From Candidatus Poribacteria bacterium (lineage in GTDB: Bacteria > Poribacteria > WGA-4E > WGA-3G), in contig JAJEAG010000053.1 of the NCBI GenBank assembly GCA_022824265.1, forward strand, positions 1 through 64,000: DNA of 64,000 nucleotides, given 5' to 3'. Under the pieces are notes generated by a model, which was given only the letters and a program-made list of their open reading frames with translations, made no database searches and was not told the origin of the DNA. Positions 1-8,439 of the stretch are shown here, piece by piece (positions within the stretch are counted from its first letter, which is position 1; every line of letters starts with the position of its first letter). The translations under genes and the position numbers were made by a program.

Positions 1-132
1 AGAGATATAAACGGCGCGCGTGGGATATTCCTACGCGCTTTGGGAGATAACCCCGCACTGCTATCTATTAGCAGTGTCGCAAACCATGCAGAAACAGATA
101 CGTCCAACGTTCTCTGGGAATGTATAGGTTAA
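1..132 (+). CDS. C-terminal end of a probable TnpB-type (IS200/IS605) nuclease, cut by the window edge
   Basis: Frame 1 is open from the first base to a TAA at 130-132 and encodes the last 43 residues of a protein. It begins RDINGARGIFLRAL. A (D)RD-x-NGAR-x-(I/L)-L segment is typical of the last RuvC motif and zinc-ribbon end of TnpB/OrfB proteins, where the Asp is the third catalytic acid. That is family knowledge; the zinc ribbon and other RuvC motifs lie outside the window. The stop is only 17 bp before the next start, and I see no hairpin of the usual right-end type between them. The gene could be a degenerate copy, or the family call could be wrong. Confidence 0.5.
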   Translation, partial: RDINGARGIFLRALGDNPALLSISSVANHAETDTSNVLWECIG

Positions 133-149
133 TATTATCGGAAACTACT

Positions 150-989
150 ATGATTATTGATTCTCACACTCATGCATGGCAAAGATGGCCCTACCAACCA
201 CCCGTTCCAGATGGTGAAAGTCGTGGTAATGTTGAACAACTTTTACACGAAATGGATTTGCACAATGTTGATAAAGCAGTACTCATCTGTGCGCGTATTG
301 ATAAAAATCCTGACAATAACGACTATGCTGCTGATTGTGTTAAACGATACCCAGATAGACTCATTCAGTTCGCTGATGTTGATTGCTCATGGACAGATAC
401 ATACCATACAGATGGTGCGGCAGACAGATTAAAAACTGCTGCAGAAACATATAATCTAAAAGGTTACACACATTACCTACGAGGTGATGACGACGGAAGT
501 TGGTTCTTTTCAGATGAAGGGCAACGTTTCTTTCAAACGACAGCAGATCTTGAACTGATCGCAAGTATTGCGATGGGTAGTCATCATCACGTTCCACTCC
601 GAAAACTGGCTGCACAGTTCCCCACGGTTCCATTTGTCTGTCATCACATGGCAGGTGCACGTGCCGATGAAATTCCACCATATCCACAATTGGAAGAAGT
701 ACTCGCATCAGCAAAAGAACCCAATATCTACGTGAAAATGTCAGGATTCGCTTATGTCTCAAAGGTTTCTTGGGAATACCCTTATACGGATACACATAGA
801 GTTGTCCGTGCACTTTATGAACATTTTGGTGCATCTCGGCTCTGTTGGGGTTCTGACTATCCGGTAGTTCGCAACTTTATGACATACCAACACTCTATTG
901 AAGCGTTCCGTACGCACTGCACATTCATATCAGATGATGATAAAGCAGAGATTATGGGTGGTACACTTAATCGATTGCTAAATACATAA
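150..989 (+). CDS. Metal-dependent amidohydrolase, amidohydrolase_2 (TIM-barrel) family
   Basis: This 279-residue protein begins MIIDSHTHAW. The His-x-His after strand 1 is the metal-binding signature of the family. Further ligand candidates follow in order: H-H in VCHHMAG (about residue 165) and the late Asp in CWGSDYP (about residue 235). Members hydrolyse or decarboxylate ring compounds and lactones such as 2-pyrone-4,6-dicarboxylate and amidohydrolase-type sugar lactones, but the substrate cannot be told from sequence. The ATG at 150 is preferred over an in-frame ATG at 120, because the motif normally lies within the first ten residues and 120 falls inside the preceding reading frame. It is probably soluble and cytoplasmic, since no signal peptide is visible. 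The next gene has its own promoter, so this one is probably monocistronic. Confidence 0.85.
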   Translation: MIIDSHTHAWQRWPYQPPVPDGESRGNVEQLLHEMDLHNVDKAVLICARIDKNPDNNDYAADCVKRYPDRLIQFADVDCSWTDTYHTDGAADRLKTAAETYNLKGYTHYLRGDDDGSWFFSDEGQRFFQTTADLELIASIAMGSHHHVPLRKLAAQFPTVPFVCHHMAGARADEIPPYPQLEEVLASAKEPNIYVKMSGFAYVSKVSWEYPYTDTHRVVRALYEHFGASRLCWGSDYPVVRNFMTYQHSIEAFRTHCTFISDDDKAEIMGGTLNRLLNT

Positions 990-1019
990 TATCTATCATC
1001 TGCAACTTAGAATTCCGAC

Positions 1020-1048
1020 TTGACATCACAACATATTACTGATATTAT
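1020..1048 (+). promoter_or_regulatory. Sigma-70 promoter of the NHL-repeat gene
   Basis: TTGACA at 1020-1025, a 17-bp spacer, then TATTAT at 1043-1048. The start codon at 1073 lies 24 bp after the -10 box, leaving a short leader of about 17 nt. Confidence 0.75.
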
Positions 1049-1072
1049 ATAGAAAAACAGCAAAGGTTAATC

Positions 1073-3109
1073 ATGGATAAAATTACACCCTCCAAATTTA
1101 ATTATATTCTCGTCTTACTCTTATTTACATTATCAATACTATTTCAAAATACATATTTAAGTAATGCATTTGCAGTGGATTTCATTAAACTTGAACATGA
1201 GTTTTCTGGTAAAGGATCAACTGATGGGGCGTTTGGTAAAGATATTCACATTGCATTTAATAAAAACATCTATGTCAGTGATACAGAAAATCGGTTAATA
1301 CAAAAGCTCTCGCCGACAGGACAATTCCTATTCCAAATCCCCGAAGACCCAGAATCCCCGGATAACATCTTACGTAAACCAGGACACCTTGCCGTAGATA
1401 ACATAGGAAATATCTATGTTGCAGATATAACCGCACATCATATTGCCGAAACTAAAGATCCCAAAATCTATATGTTCGCCCCGTGCGTACGTAAATTTAG
1501 TCCAACAGGTGAGTTGTTACACACATACTTTGTCGATCCTGTTGACGAGAAGCCGGGTGTAGTATTACCTGCAAAGTTAATCATTGATGAAAATGGTAAA
1601 ACCGCATTCGGCATACAACCAACCGGTCACGACCGCGCCCTCCGTGTTGCTGTTAGCGATGATGGTCAATTGTATGTTTTGGATGCAAAACGGGGACGAA
1701 TTCATAAATTCAAGGCTGATGGTGAAAAAGTCCGGACATTCGGTAGGTATGGTGCAGGAGATGGCGAATTTGATAAAGATGCTGCTGATATCGCGATTGA
1801 TGCGCGAGGAAACATCTTCATAGCCGATGCAGGTAATCACCGTGTTGTTAAATTTGATCGTGATGGAAAGTATATGAGTAGTTTCGGAAGAAAAGGACGT
1901 AACAACGGTGAGTTTGTGAGACCAATGGCACTTACGACACTACCTACAGGAGAAGTGTTAGTCAAGGATGCCAGCAAATTCCGCAGAAAAGTTGGAGGAT
2001 TACCGGAAGTTATTGCTCTTTCACCGACTTTGACGCAGCTTACAGAAAGTACACCCAGTCAAGCAGAACTTGCTGATACGATAACGAATGCAACTCGTCC
2101 ACAATATGGACCATTTGCATATAATCCCAACGCAACAGTTAATGCTGCAAATCTAAACAGACGTTTACGTCTCCTTGAAGAAGCAGAATATCTTCGCTAT
2201 TATGAAGACAATGAATATGATGAAGACGATAAAGAACTTGCAGAAGAACTAAAACGAGCAGATATCAGATTGACACTATTTCACAATGTCATCTCACGGG
2301 TACAGAAGTTTGATAACAATGGAAGGTATATTGGACGAATAATATATGAAACTGATCAACTGAGTGAAGAGAAACATGACTTAACTTTTCTTGATCTTGA
2401 CTCATCTGGATACATATACCTGCGAGATACAAGTGATTTCACCATCGCGAAATATTCCATTACCGGTTTTACCGTGAAACCTTCTCACATGAACGGTTTT
2501 TACAGTTCCAGAGTGGCAAATTTGAATAATAAATATACGGAAGATTACGAAGATATTGACTTCTCAACCGATGTAGAGGACAAACTCAACCAGTTGGAAC
2601 TCAAAAATCTATTTGGGTGGACTTATAGTCTTTCCGAACGTTGGCATCTCACTTTTCTTGATGAACTGACATATAGCGAACAAGATGAACGATATACCAC
2701 TCCAGCCAAAATTGAGGATAGTTTTGATTTTGAGACACAGGCATTGGAAAATGCATTTGCAGCAAATCTGAAGTATATTACAAATCCAAATCCTTACCGG
2801 TATAAAGAAATAAACTTGTCTGTTGGTCGCGTTGACGGTACATCTGATCTCACACAGGATGCTCTTTTTCCAGAACTAAATAAACAACGTCGATTAGACA
2901 CAGGTGATGCAAGTTCAACGGTTCTTGAACTCAATTGGGATATATGGTCACGCACAAATCTGTGGTTACGCTATGCGAATCTCAATCCTTCTGAAACAAG
3001 CCGTAATTTTATTCGTAGATTTTACGATGTCTCTGGTGATCTCTATGAAGTATTCGGCAGCCGTAATGAAGCTAGTCAGTTTCTCGGTGAGTTGACGATT
3101 AAGTTCTAA
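1073..3109 (+). CDS. Secreted NHL-repeat beta-propeller protein with a probable outer-membrane beta-barrel C-terminus
   Basis: This 678-residue protein has an N-terminal signal peptide: a Lys-containing start, a hydrophobic stretch at about residues 12-30, and a cleavage site after N-A-F-A. Residues of about 35-300 contain several NHL-type blades with motifs such as G-N-I-Y-V-A-D and G-N-H-R-V-V-K-F-D, which form a six-bladed propeller used for ligand or protein binding. Residues 350-410 are charged and probably helical. From about residue 490 to the end the sequence alternates polar and hydrophobic/aromatic residues in strand-sized blocks and ends in L-T-I-K-F. A terminal Phe after alternating hydrophobics is the classical C-terminal signal of outer-membrane barrels. 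I infer a surface or periplasmic propeller tethered to a barrel. No enzymatic motif was seen. The stop overlaps a possible upstream start of the GNAT gene. Confidence 0.75.
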   Translation: MDKITPSKFNYILVLLLFTLSILFQNTYLSNAFAVDFIKLEHEFSGKGSTDGAFGKDIHIAFNKNIYVSDTENRLIQKLSPTGQFLFQIPEDPESPDNILRKPGHLAVDNIGNIYVADITAHHIAETKDPKIYMFAPCVRKFSPTGELLHTYFVDPVDEKPGVVLPAKLIIDENGKTAFGIQPTGHDRALRVAVSDDGQLYVLDAKRGRIHKFKADGEKVRTFGRYGAGDGEFDKDAADIAIDARGNIFIADAGNHRVVKFDRDGKYMSSFGRKGRNNGEFVRPMALTTLPTGEVLVKDASKFRRKVGGLPEVIALSPTLTQLTESTPSQAELADTITNATRPQYGPFAYNPNATVNAANLNRRLRLLEEAEYLRYYEDNEYDEDDKELAEELKRADIRLTLFHNVISRVQKFDNNGRYIGRIIYETDQLSEEKHDLTFLDLDSSGYIYLRDTSDFTIAKYSITGFTVKPSHMNGFYSSRVANLNNKYTEDYEDIDFSTDVEDKLNQLELKNLFGWTYSLSERWHLTFLDELTYSEQDERYTTPAKIEDSFDFETQALENAFAANLKYITNPNPYRYKEINLSVGRVDGTSDLTQDALFPELNKQRRLDTGDASSTVLELNWDIWSRTNLWLRYANLNPSETSRNFIRRFYDVSGDLYEVFGSRNEASQFLGELTIKF

Positions 3110-3123
3110 TGGAGTATTTAGAT

Positions 3124-4101
3124 ATGGAATTTCGCGCGCTTTATCCTGAGGAATTGGAAGCATGGTTAGACCACGTTACCCATGTCTTTTCAGGTGGTCG
3201 ACAATATTTTTCTAACCACTGGCATAATGATCCGTGGCGCGATGTAGAGGGAATTCGCGTTGCCGTTGATAATGGAAAGATCGTAAGCACTGTGAGAGTA
3301 TTTATCCGTAAGATATACTTCCATGGTGAACCTGTTTCTGTTGGCGGTATTGGAGAGGTCAGCACACGACCAGAATACCGAAAACGTGGTCTCGCGACAC
3401 AACTTCTCAAAGACTCCATACAGTTTATGGAAGACCGTCATATTGCTCTCTCAATGCTTCACGGAAGCCAACGCATATATTCGGTTGAAGGATGGGAAAG
3501 TGTGCCACGTTACTATGCCAAGAAAACCCTCCTCGGTAAAACACAACAAGAATGGAATATCCGTCCAGCCTACTTTCAAGATGCAGACGAGGTAAAACGA
3601 CTCGCTTCACTTTACGATTCCTATTCCCGCAAGTTCAATGGCACATTCGTCAGAGATGACATGGCATACTGGACAGATTGGGTGAAAACCGAATCTCCAC
3701 ATGCTTGGGTTGCTGTACGCGACGGTGTTATTGGAGGATATGTATCAGTTAGAAAACGGGAACAACAATTGGGTGTTAAAGAGTTCATTGTATCGGAGGA
3801 ATTATTTGCACATAACAGTGCCAAAGACTTTTTTGAGGTGATGTTATCTCATGTTATTGTAGAGATGGATGAGGAGAAACTTGAAGTGGAGTATCCAGCA
3901 CCGATTGCAGACGGATTCAACGCTCCATCAGTTGAGACATACGGAAGCACAATGTATCGTATTATCCAACCTTCTGCCCTACCAACAGATTTTGCCAAAA
4001 AACGGATTGATGTATTCCCAGATCTCATGCATTACCAAGTAGAATCTATCAGGCAAGATATAAGATCCCATCATGTCTTCTGGCATACTGATGGATTTTA
4101 G
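3124..4101 (+). CDS. GNAT-family N-acetyltransferase, Eis-like two-domain type
   Basis: This 325-residue protein opens MEFRALYPEELEAW. The acetyl-CoA site is visible at about residues 75-105: a V-G-G-I-G-E-V-S-T strand, then R-P-E-Y-R-K-R-G-L-A-T, the R/Q-x-x-G-x-G/A pyrophosphate loop. Length and layout (N-terminal GNAT fold, second GNAT-like half, C-terminal domain) resemble Eis-type acetyltransferases, which acetylate amines on antibiotics, peptides or small metabolites; the substrate is unknown. I chose the ATG at 3124 because GGAG at 3111-3114 sits 9 nt upstream. The ATG at 3109 overlaps the previous stop and has no clear ribosome site. The gene follows the NHL gene so closely that the two are probably cotranscribed from the promoter at 1020. 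Confidence 0.8.
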   Translation: MEFRALYPEELEAWLDHVTHVFSGGRQYFSNHWHNDPWRDVEGIRVAVDNGKIVSTVRVFIRKIYFHGEPVSVGGIGEVSTRPEYRKRGLATQLLKDSIQFMEDRHIALSMLHGSQRIYSVEGWESVPRYYAKKTLLGKTQQEWNIRPAYFQDADEVKRLASLYDSYSRKFNGTFVRDDMAYWTDWVKTESPHAWVAVRDGVIGGYVSVRKREQQLGVKEFIVSEELFAHNSAKDFFEVMLSHVIVEMDEEKLEVEYPAPIADGFNAPSVETYGSTMYRIIQPSALPTDFAKKRIDVFPDLMHYQVESIRQDIRSHHVFWHTDGF

Positions 4102-4177
4102 AAGGGAACAATTTGCACATATATTTTTTAGACCATGTTTATCATATCTTATATGATGTTTACATGATATACACGCT

Positions 4178-4543
4178 TTATAGTCGACGGATCCGCAAAC
4201 GTCCAGACCTGTAAACTGCAATCATGGGTGGTTTCCAATCGACTTCCATTCTAAGTAAATCTTGCAAATCGGAGATTACTTCAGATGAAGGACGCGCACC
4301 TGGTTGCAGATGGATAATCCCGGTAGTTGGTTGTTTCAGATAAACAGCGAGATGTCCAAAATCAGAATCATGGGTTAAAACAAAGCGGTGCATCGCGTGT
4401 GCGTTTGCAAGAATCTCTTTGTCCTCATAGTACTGCCAACCCTCTTCACGAGTATATAGCACATCAATACCTTGAGACCTCAGAAATCGAACTACCGAAA
4501 AAGCAATGTTTGCATCTGCAATAAGTGGAGGCAGTATCGTCAA
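4178..4543 (-). CDS. DUF5615 PIN-like protein, probable toxin of a toxin-antitoxin pair
   Basis: This 121-residue protein begins MTILPPLIADANIAFSV. It carries the PIN-like acidic residues of DUF5615: Asp in A-D-A-N near the N-terminus, a central K-E-I-L helix, and T-H-D-S-D-F-G at about residues 57-63. PIN-like domains usually are Mg-dependent RNases, and DUF5615 genes are commonly paired with DUF433 genes as VapC-like toxins. Its start overlaps the stop of the upstream DUF433 gene by 4 bp, so the two are translationally coupled. Catalytic activity is inferred from the family only. Confidence 0.8.
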   Translation of the reverse strand: MTILPPLIADANIAFSVVRFLRSQGIDVLYTREEGWQYYEDKEILANAHAMHRFVLTHDSDFGHLAVYLKQPTTGIIHLQPGARPSSEVISDLQDLLRMEVDWKPPMIAVYRSGRLRIRRL

Positions 4544-4779
4544 GATGTCCCCTCACGCGGAAAAGGCATATCTATCACGATGTCGTTCTTTAATGCGCGA
4601 GCTGCGTAACTAAGTACAGCCCGAATACTTTCTTCAGTTAGATCAGGATAATCCGCAATAATCTCCTCGTTTGTCATACCGTTTGCCAACAGTCCCAGGA
4701 CCTGTTCCACACTTATTCTTGTGCCTTCAATTACAGGTTTTCCGCCCAGGATTTCTGAATTAGCGATTATTCTTACCAT
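4540..4779 (-). CDS. DUF433 protein, probable antitoxin partner of DUF5615
   Basis: This 79-residue protein shows the full DUF433 pattern: I-L-G-G-K-P-V-I-E-G-T-R-I-S-V followed by a helix-turn-helix-like stretch (V-L-G-L-L-A-N-G-M-T, then E-I-I-A-D-Y-P-D-L) and S-Y-A-A-R. DUF433 proteins have a winged or homeodomain-like DNA-binding fold and are found beside PIN-like toxins. A strong GGAGG precedes the ATG and a promoter lies at 4820-4848. The pair lies between unrelated genes, as mobile stabilisation modules often do. Antitoxin function and autoregulation are inferred. Confidence 0.82.
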   Translation of the reverse strand: MVRIIANSEILGGKPVIEGTRISVEQVLGLLANGMTNEEIIADYPDLTEESIRAVLSYAARALKNDIVIDMPFPREGTS

Positions 4780-4819
4780 GATTATTTTCCTCCATCATAA
4801 AATTTATCTACCCATAAAT

Positions 4820-4848
4820 ATTTTATCAAAGTTTCCTGTTTATATCAA
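4820..4848 (-). promoter_or_regulatory. Probable sigma-70 promoter of the DUF433/DUF5615 pair
   Basis: Read on the minus strand: TTGATA (4848-4843), a 17-bp spacer, TAAAAT (4825-4820), about 40 bp upstream of the DUF433 start. Confidence 0.5.
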
Positions 4849-4872
4849 ATCGTTTTATTCTCCATAAAAGAC

Positions 4873-4901
4873 TTGACATCTAAACCGCTGCAGCATACAA
4901 T
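4873..4901 (+). promoter_or_regulatory. Sigma-70 promoter of the Gfo/Idh/MocA gene
   Basis: TTGACA at 4873-4878, 17-bp spacer, TACAAT at 4896-4901. It lies 63 bp upstream of the chosen ATG at 4965, and it places the alternative GTG at 4917 very close to the expected transcription start. Confidence 0.75.
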
Positions 4902-4964
4902 CATTTCTGAGATAATGTGATAACCTTATTGGAATCAGACTTTAGGATTGAGGAGGACAAGAAC

Positions 4965-5963
4965 ATGGCAAAGTTACGTGTAGGTGTAATAGGTTGTAGT
5001 GGTATCGGGACAACACACGCATCGGGGTTGATTGGTCTACCAAACGTAGAATTAGCCGCTGGATGCGATTTTGTGCAAAGCACACTGGATGCTTTCAAGG
5101 CAAAATATCAGGAAAATTGGGGTAACATCTCACTTTATACAAACCATAACCAGATGCTTGAAAACGAAGATTTGGATGTAGTAACGGTCGCAACTTCTGA
5201 CCATCGGCATGCTGACCTTGTCGTTGATGCTGCAAACGCAGGTGTCAAAGGTATCTTTTGTGAGAAACCGATGGCTACCAACGTTGAAGACGCAGATAGA
5301 ATGCTTGAAGCAGCTGAGAAAAACGGGACGATTCTATCTATTGACCACACTCGCAGATGGCAACCTTTATGGCGACACACCAGAGAAGAAATCGTTGGTG
5401 GAGGACGTATCGGTGATGTTCGCTATGTCATTGGCACGTTGAGTGGTGGACGTGCAATGCTTTTCCGTAACGGAACACATTGTGTTGATGCAATCTGTTA
5501 TTTCGCTGATTCAACTCCAGAGTGGGTTTCCGCTGAATTGGAGGATGGCTACGAAGACTACAATGAATATAAAGGTGACGGTGGACACGACCCGTCAACT
5601 GAACCATCAGCACACGGTTATATCCATTTTGAAAATGGTGTGCGTGGTTACTATGCAGGTGGACCAAAAAATACTCCATCCGGTTTCAGATGTGAGATTG
5701 TTGGAACAAATGGGTATATTTTAATTAGTGATAAAGGGGCGACAATTCATCAAGGAGATGATGTTGAAAAAATAGAAGCTCCAACGTGGGATGTTGTTGG
5801 CATTCCCGCTGGTGTTCAAGAGACGGTAAAACTCGTTGCTGAAGGTGGAGAACCGGTATCACCGGGTAGTGAAGGGCATAAAGTTGTTGAAATTATCATC
5901 GGTTTCTTAACATCACAGCAGAACGACAATGGGAAAATCAGGTTACCACTTCCGCGTGCCTAA
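4965..5963 (+). CDS. Gfo/Idh/MocA-family NAD(P)-dependent oxidoreductase
   Basis: This 332-residue protein has an N-terminal Rossmann fold (L-R-V-G-V-I-G-C-S-G-I-G near residue 5), then T-S-D-H-R-H-A and the conserved E-K-P-M-A-T (about residues 95-100), where the Lys is the catalytic residue of the family. The C-terminal substrate domain contains H-C-V-D-A. Members oxidise or reduce sugars, inositols and related polyols. The substrate here is unknown. The ATG at 4965 is chosen because GGAGG lies just upstream; a GTG at 4917 would add 16 poorly conserved residues. Its TAA (5961-5963) interlocks with the stop of the convergent ABC gene (5960-5962), so the two transcripts overlap at their ends. 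Confidence 0.88.
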   Translation: MAKLRVGVIGCSGIGTTHASGLIGLPNVELAAGCDFVQSTLDAFKAKYQENWGNISLYTNHNQMLENEDLDVVTVATSDHRHADLVVDAANAGVKGIFCEKPMATNVEDADRMLEAAEKNGTILSIDHTRRWQPLWRHTREEIVGGGRIGDVRYVIGTLSGGRAMLFRNGTHCVDAICYFADSTPEWVSAELEDGYEDYNEYKGDGGHDPSTEPSAHGYIHFENGVRGYYAGGPKNTPSGFRCEIVGTNGYILISDKGATIHQGDDVEKIEAPTWDVVGIPAGVQETVKLVAEGGEPVSPGSEGHKVVEIIIGFLTSQQNDNGKIRLPLPRA

Positions 5964-7126
5964 TCTATATCTGTTCTTAAGAGGATGGCATTCTCTGGTA
6001 ACCATTGTAGATATACAATATCTCCCTGTTGATACCGATGTTTCTCACCCATGCTTTTATTCTGTTCCTCAATACTGTTTGGTGATGTATCTATCTTTCG
6101 CCATTGCTGATTTACGACAATAGACGAAGGGTAATCGGTTCTCACTGTGTATTGAACTGTAGTGCCGAGATAACTTTCGTCTTGAATTGTCCCTTTCAAG
6201 CAATTTGGCAAATCTGGATTCAGTTCTGTTGATATTTCAAACCGTTCAGGTCGCACTGCAATTGTTACGGATGCACCTACCGGAAGATTATCCTTGTTAA
6301 TACAGACGAATTTAAACGACGGTTCGCTATCCGACTCTATTTCAGCAACGTCACCATCTGTCCTTATCAGCGTTCCATTAAGGAAGTTTGTAGTTCCGAT
6401 GAAATCTGCAACAAAACGATTTTGTGGTAAATCATATATTTCGGATGGTGTCCCTACCTGTAGGATTCTCCCTTCATTCATCACTGCTATCCGATCTGAC
6501 AATGCCAATGCTTCTCCCTGATCATGCGTAACATAAACAAAAGTAATACCGACTTTCCGTTGAAGTGCTTTCAGTTCCACCTGCATCTGTTTACGAAGTT
6601 TTTGGTCCAGTGCTGAAAGGGGTTCATCTAAGAGAAGGATTATCGGTTCATTGATTAACGCCCGCGCCAATGCAACGCGCTGTCTTTCCCCACCAGAAAG
6701 CTCTTTAGGTTTCCGTTCACCATAGCCAGACAATTGGATTAGATCAAGTGAACGTTCAACTGCATTCGCTATTTCCGCTTTTGGAAGTTTCTTCATCTGT
6801 AGTCCAAATGCAATGTTTTGGGCGACATTCTTATGTGGGAACAGCGCATAATTTTGAAAGACTGTGTTGACAGGACGACGATAGGGTGGTGTTTCAAGCA
6901 TCTGCTCGTTGTTGATATAGACATCTCCTGAAGTGGGATGGATAAACCCACCAATTATACGTAGAGTAGTCGTTTTACCACACCCACTTGGACCGAGTAA
7001 AGAAAAAAACTCACCACCTTCTATCTGCAATGATACATCATCAACTGCAACTGTATCACCGAACTTTTTTGTTACTGATGAGAGTATTATCTGACCTACG
7101 GACATGTTTAATCCGTTCTCTGACAT
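5960..7126 (-). CDS. ABC transporter ATP-binding protein, PotA/MalK-like import ATPase with TOBE domain
   Basis: This 388-residue protein has Walker A (L-G-P-S-G-C-G-K-T-T) at about residues 43-52, a Q-loop, the signature L-S-G-G-E-R-Q-R-V-A-L-A-R-A, Walker B (I-L-L-L-D-E-P-L-S-A-L-D) and the H-loop (V-T-H-D-Q). Residues past 240 form a TOBE-type regulatory domain (V-R-P-E-R and following strands). This arrangement is typical of ATPases that energise polyamine, iron(III), sulfate or sugar importers. No permease or binding-protein gene is adjacent, so its partners must be encoded elsewhere. The first ATG overlaps the end of the methyltransferase gene; an in-frame ATG at 7105 would avoid that overlap and keep the whole ATPase fold. 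Both starts are possible. Confidence 0.85.
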   Translation of the reverse strand: MSENGLNMSVGQIILSSVTKKFGDTVAVDDVSLQIEGGEFFSLLGPSGCGKTTTLRIIGGFIHPTSGDVYINNEQMLETPPYRRPVNTVFQNYALFPHKNVAQNIAFGLQMKKLPKAEIANAVERSLDLIQLSGYGERKPKELSGGERQRVALARALINEPIILLLDEPLSALDQKLRKQMQVELKALQRKVGITFVYVTHDQGEALALSDRIAVMNEGRILQVGTPSEIYDLPQNRFVADFIGTTNFLNGTLIRTDGDVAEIESDSEPSFKFVCINKDNLPVGASVTIAVRPERFEISTELNPDLPNCLKGTIQDESYLGTTVQYTVRTDYPSSIVVNQQWRKIDTSPNSIEEQNKSMGEKHRYQQGDIVYLQWLPENAILLRTDID

Positions 7127-8361
7127 ATCACAATGTTTTCTTCATTCATCGTTGACGAAGTTTGTCCTACTATATTGGATGGACTGTTCTTTTTTGGCAT
7201 CCGTTTATTAGGGATATTTCTAACAATGGTTTCCTTATGTGTAAATCCGTGTTTGCCAAATGAATATGCAACAAATTCGTCTGTTGGTAGAATAACGTCC
7301 TTTACACGACGGTTGCCAACAACATAGCATATTGTGGAACGTCGGGAAAGTATATTAGCAACTGAATCTATACTTTGTCCAAGATCAATGTAGAAAGCAT
7401 TAACTTCATGAGCACGTTTCTCATCGATTGATTGTATTTTTTCTACTGCTGAGGAAATAGGTGAATTCTTCAATATCTCTTTGTTAGGTGATCCACCCAT
7501 TGCAAGTTTGTCGATTTTCCGTGCGTTTGGTAACTCAAGCCATTCAGCGGATAAACGAGAAAATTGTCCATACGCAACTGTAGTTTGCGAATCGCCATAA
7601 GGTGGGGAAGTAATTACCAGATTATAACCACCAATCGGTTTTGGCATAGGTAGTTCTCCAGCAACAGTATTGACATCACAGATAGATGCTTCTACATCTT
7701 TTCGTTTTTCAAGATATGTGATTAGACCTTGTTTATTCCTATTTATTTTTTTACGAAAGATACCAAATACATCGGGTTGAAAATTCTCAAGTTTCTCTGC
7801 TGGAATCCGATGTAATTTGAATGTGCTTGTTCTTGTATAGGATACCTCGCGCACTGTTTCAGAAAATGCTACAATAATGAAATTCCTTACTGCCTTATCT
7901 TCTACCTTGTTAATCAAAGTCAGTAAACAAGCAAGATGTTTTTTTACTTCATCTGAAAACCAATAATCTAAATTCGGTATGTCAGGTATTGGTGTATCTG
8001 TAATCTTTGCAGTTCCAAATTCTAATTCAAAGAAAGTTTCGTTTATCCTATTGATTTCGCTATCAAGAGTATTTAAAGAGATATGGGTAGTTTTTGTTGT
8101 TGCAATCAAACGTACGAGTGGATTGATATCACACCCGACACTGTGCATACCGAACAGTGATGCTTCAACAAGCGATGTGCCAGTACCGCAATACGGATCA
8201 AGCAGCCATTCACCTTCTACGCCGTACTGATTTAGTAGTTCCCTTGCTATCTGAGGAATCATCATGGCAGGATAGGTATGGAAGCAGTGGGTGTACTCTT
8301 TGGTATCCGCTGTTCGAAAGTCCCACGATTCATCTTTGTATTTTAGATTCCATACACTCAA
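7108..8361 (-). CDS. DNA methyltransferase, probable N4-cytosine/N6-adenine type with TSPPY motif
   Basis: This 417-residue protein carries an AdoMet-binding motif I (L-L-D-P-Y-C-G-T-G-T-S-L-V-E-A, about residues 54-68), the acidic strand-2 motif (V-G-C-D-I-N-P) and the catalytic motif IV I-T-S-P-P-Y-G-D at about residue 250. The T/S-P-P-Y variant is commonest in N4-cytosine methyltransferases, while D/N-P-P-Y or F usually mark N6-adenine, so N4C is favoured but not proven. Motif I precedes motif IV by about 190 residues. It lies downstream of a second methyltransferase on the same strand with a 78-bp gap. No restriction endonuclease gene is recognisable nearby. Confidence 0.8.
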   Translation of the reverse strand: MSVWNLKYKDESWDFRTADTKEYTHCFHTYPAMMIPQIARELLNQYGVEGEWLLDPYCGTGTSLVEASLFGMHSVGCDINPLVRLIATTKTTHISLNTLDSEINRINETFFELEFGTAKITDTPIPDIPNLDYWFSDEVKKHLACLLTLINKVEDKAVRNFIIVAFSETVREVSYTRTSTFKLHRIPAEKLENFQPDVFGIFRKKINRNKQGLITYLEKRKDVEASICDVNTVAGELPMPKPIGGYNLVITSPPYGDSQTTVAYGQFSRLSAEWLELPNARKIDKLAMGGSPNKEILKNSPISSAVEKIQSIDEKRAHEVNAFYIDLGQSIDSVANILSRRSTICYVVGNRRVKDVILPTDEFVAYSFGKHGFTHKETIVRNIPNKRMPKKNSPSNIVGQTSSTMNEENIVICQRTD

Positions 8362-8439
8362 ATTAGTTTTTCCCGATTGTTAAAGCACGAATCCCAGTAA
8401 TTTGGATCAATTCTAAAAGCTGTACCTCGGTTGCTAACA

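Noticed and set aside
361-834. 157-codon minus-strand frame inside the amidohydrolase
   Set aside because: Antisense shadow of a well-supported enzyme gene, with no own promoter or protein-family signal.
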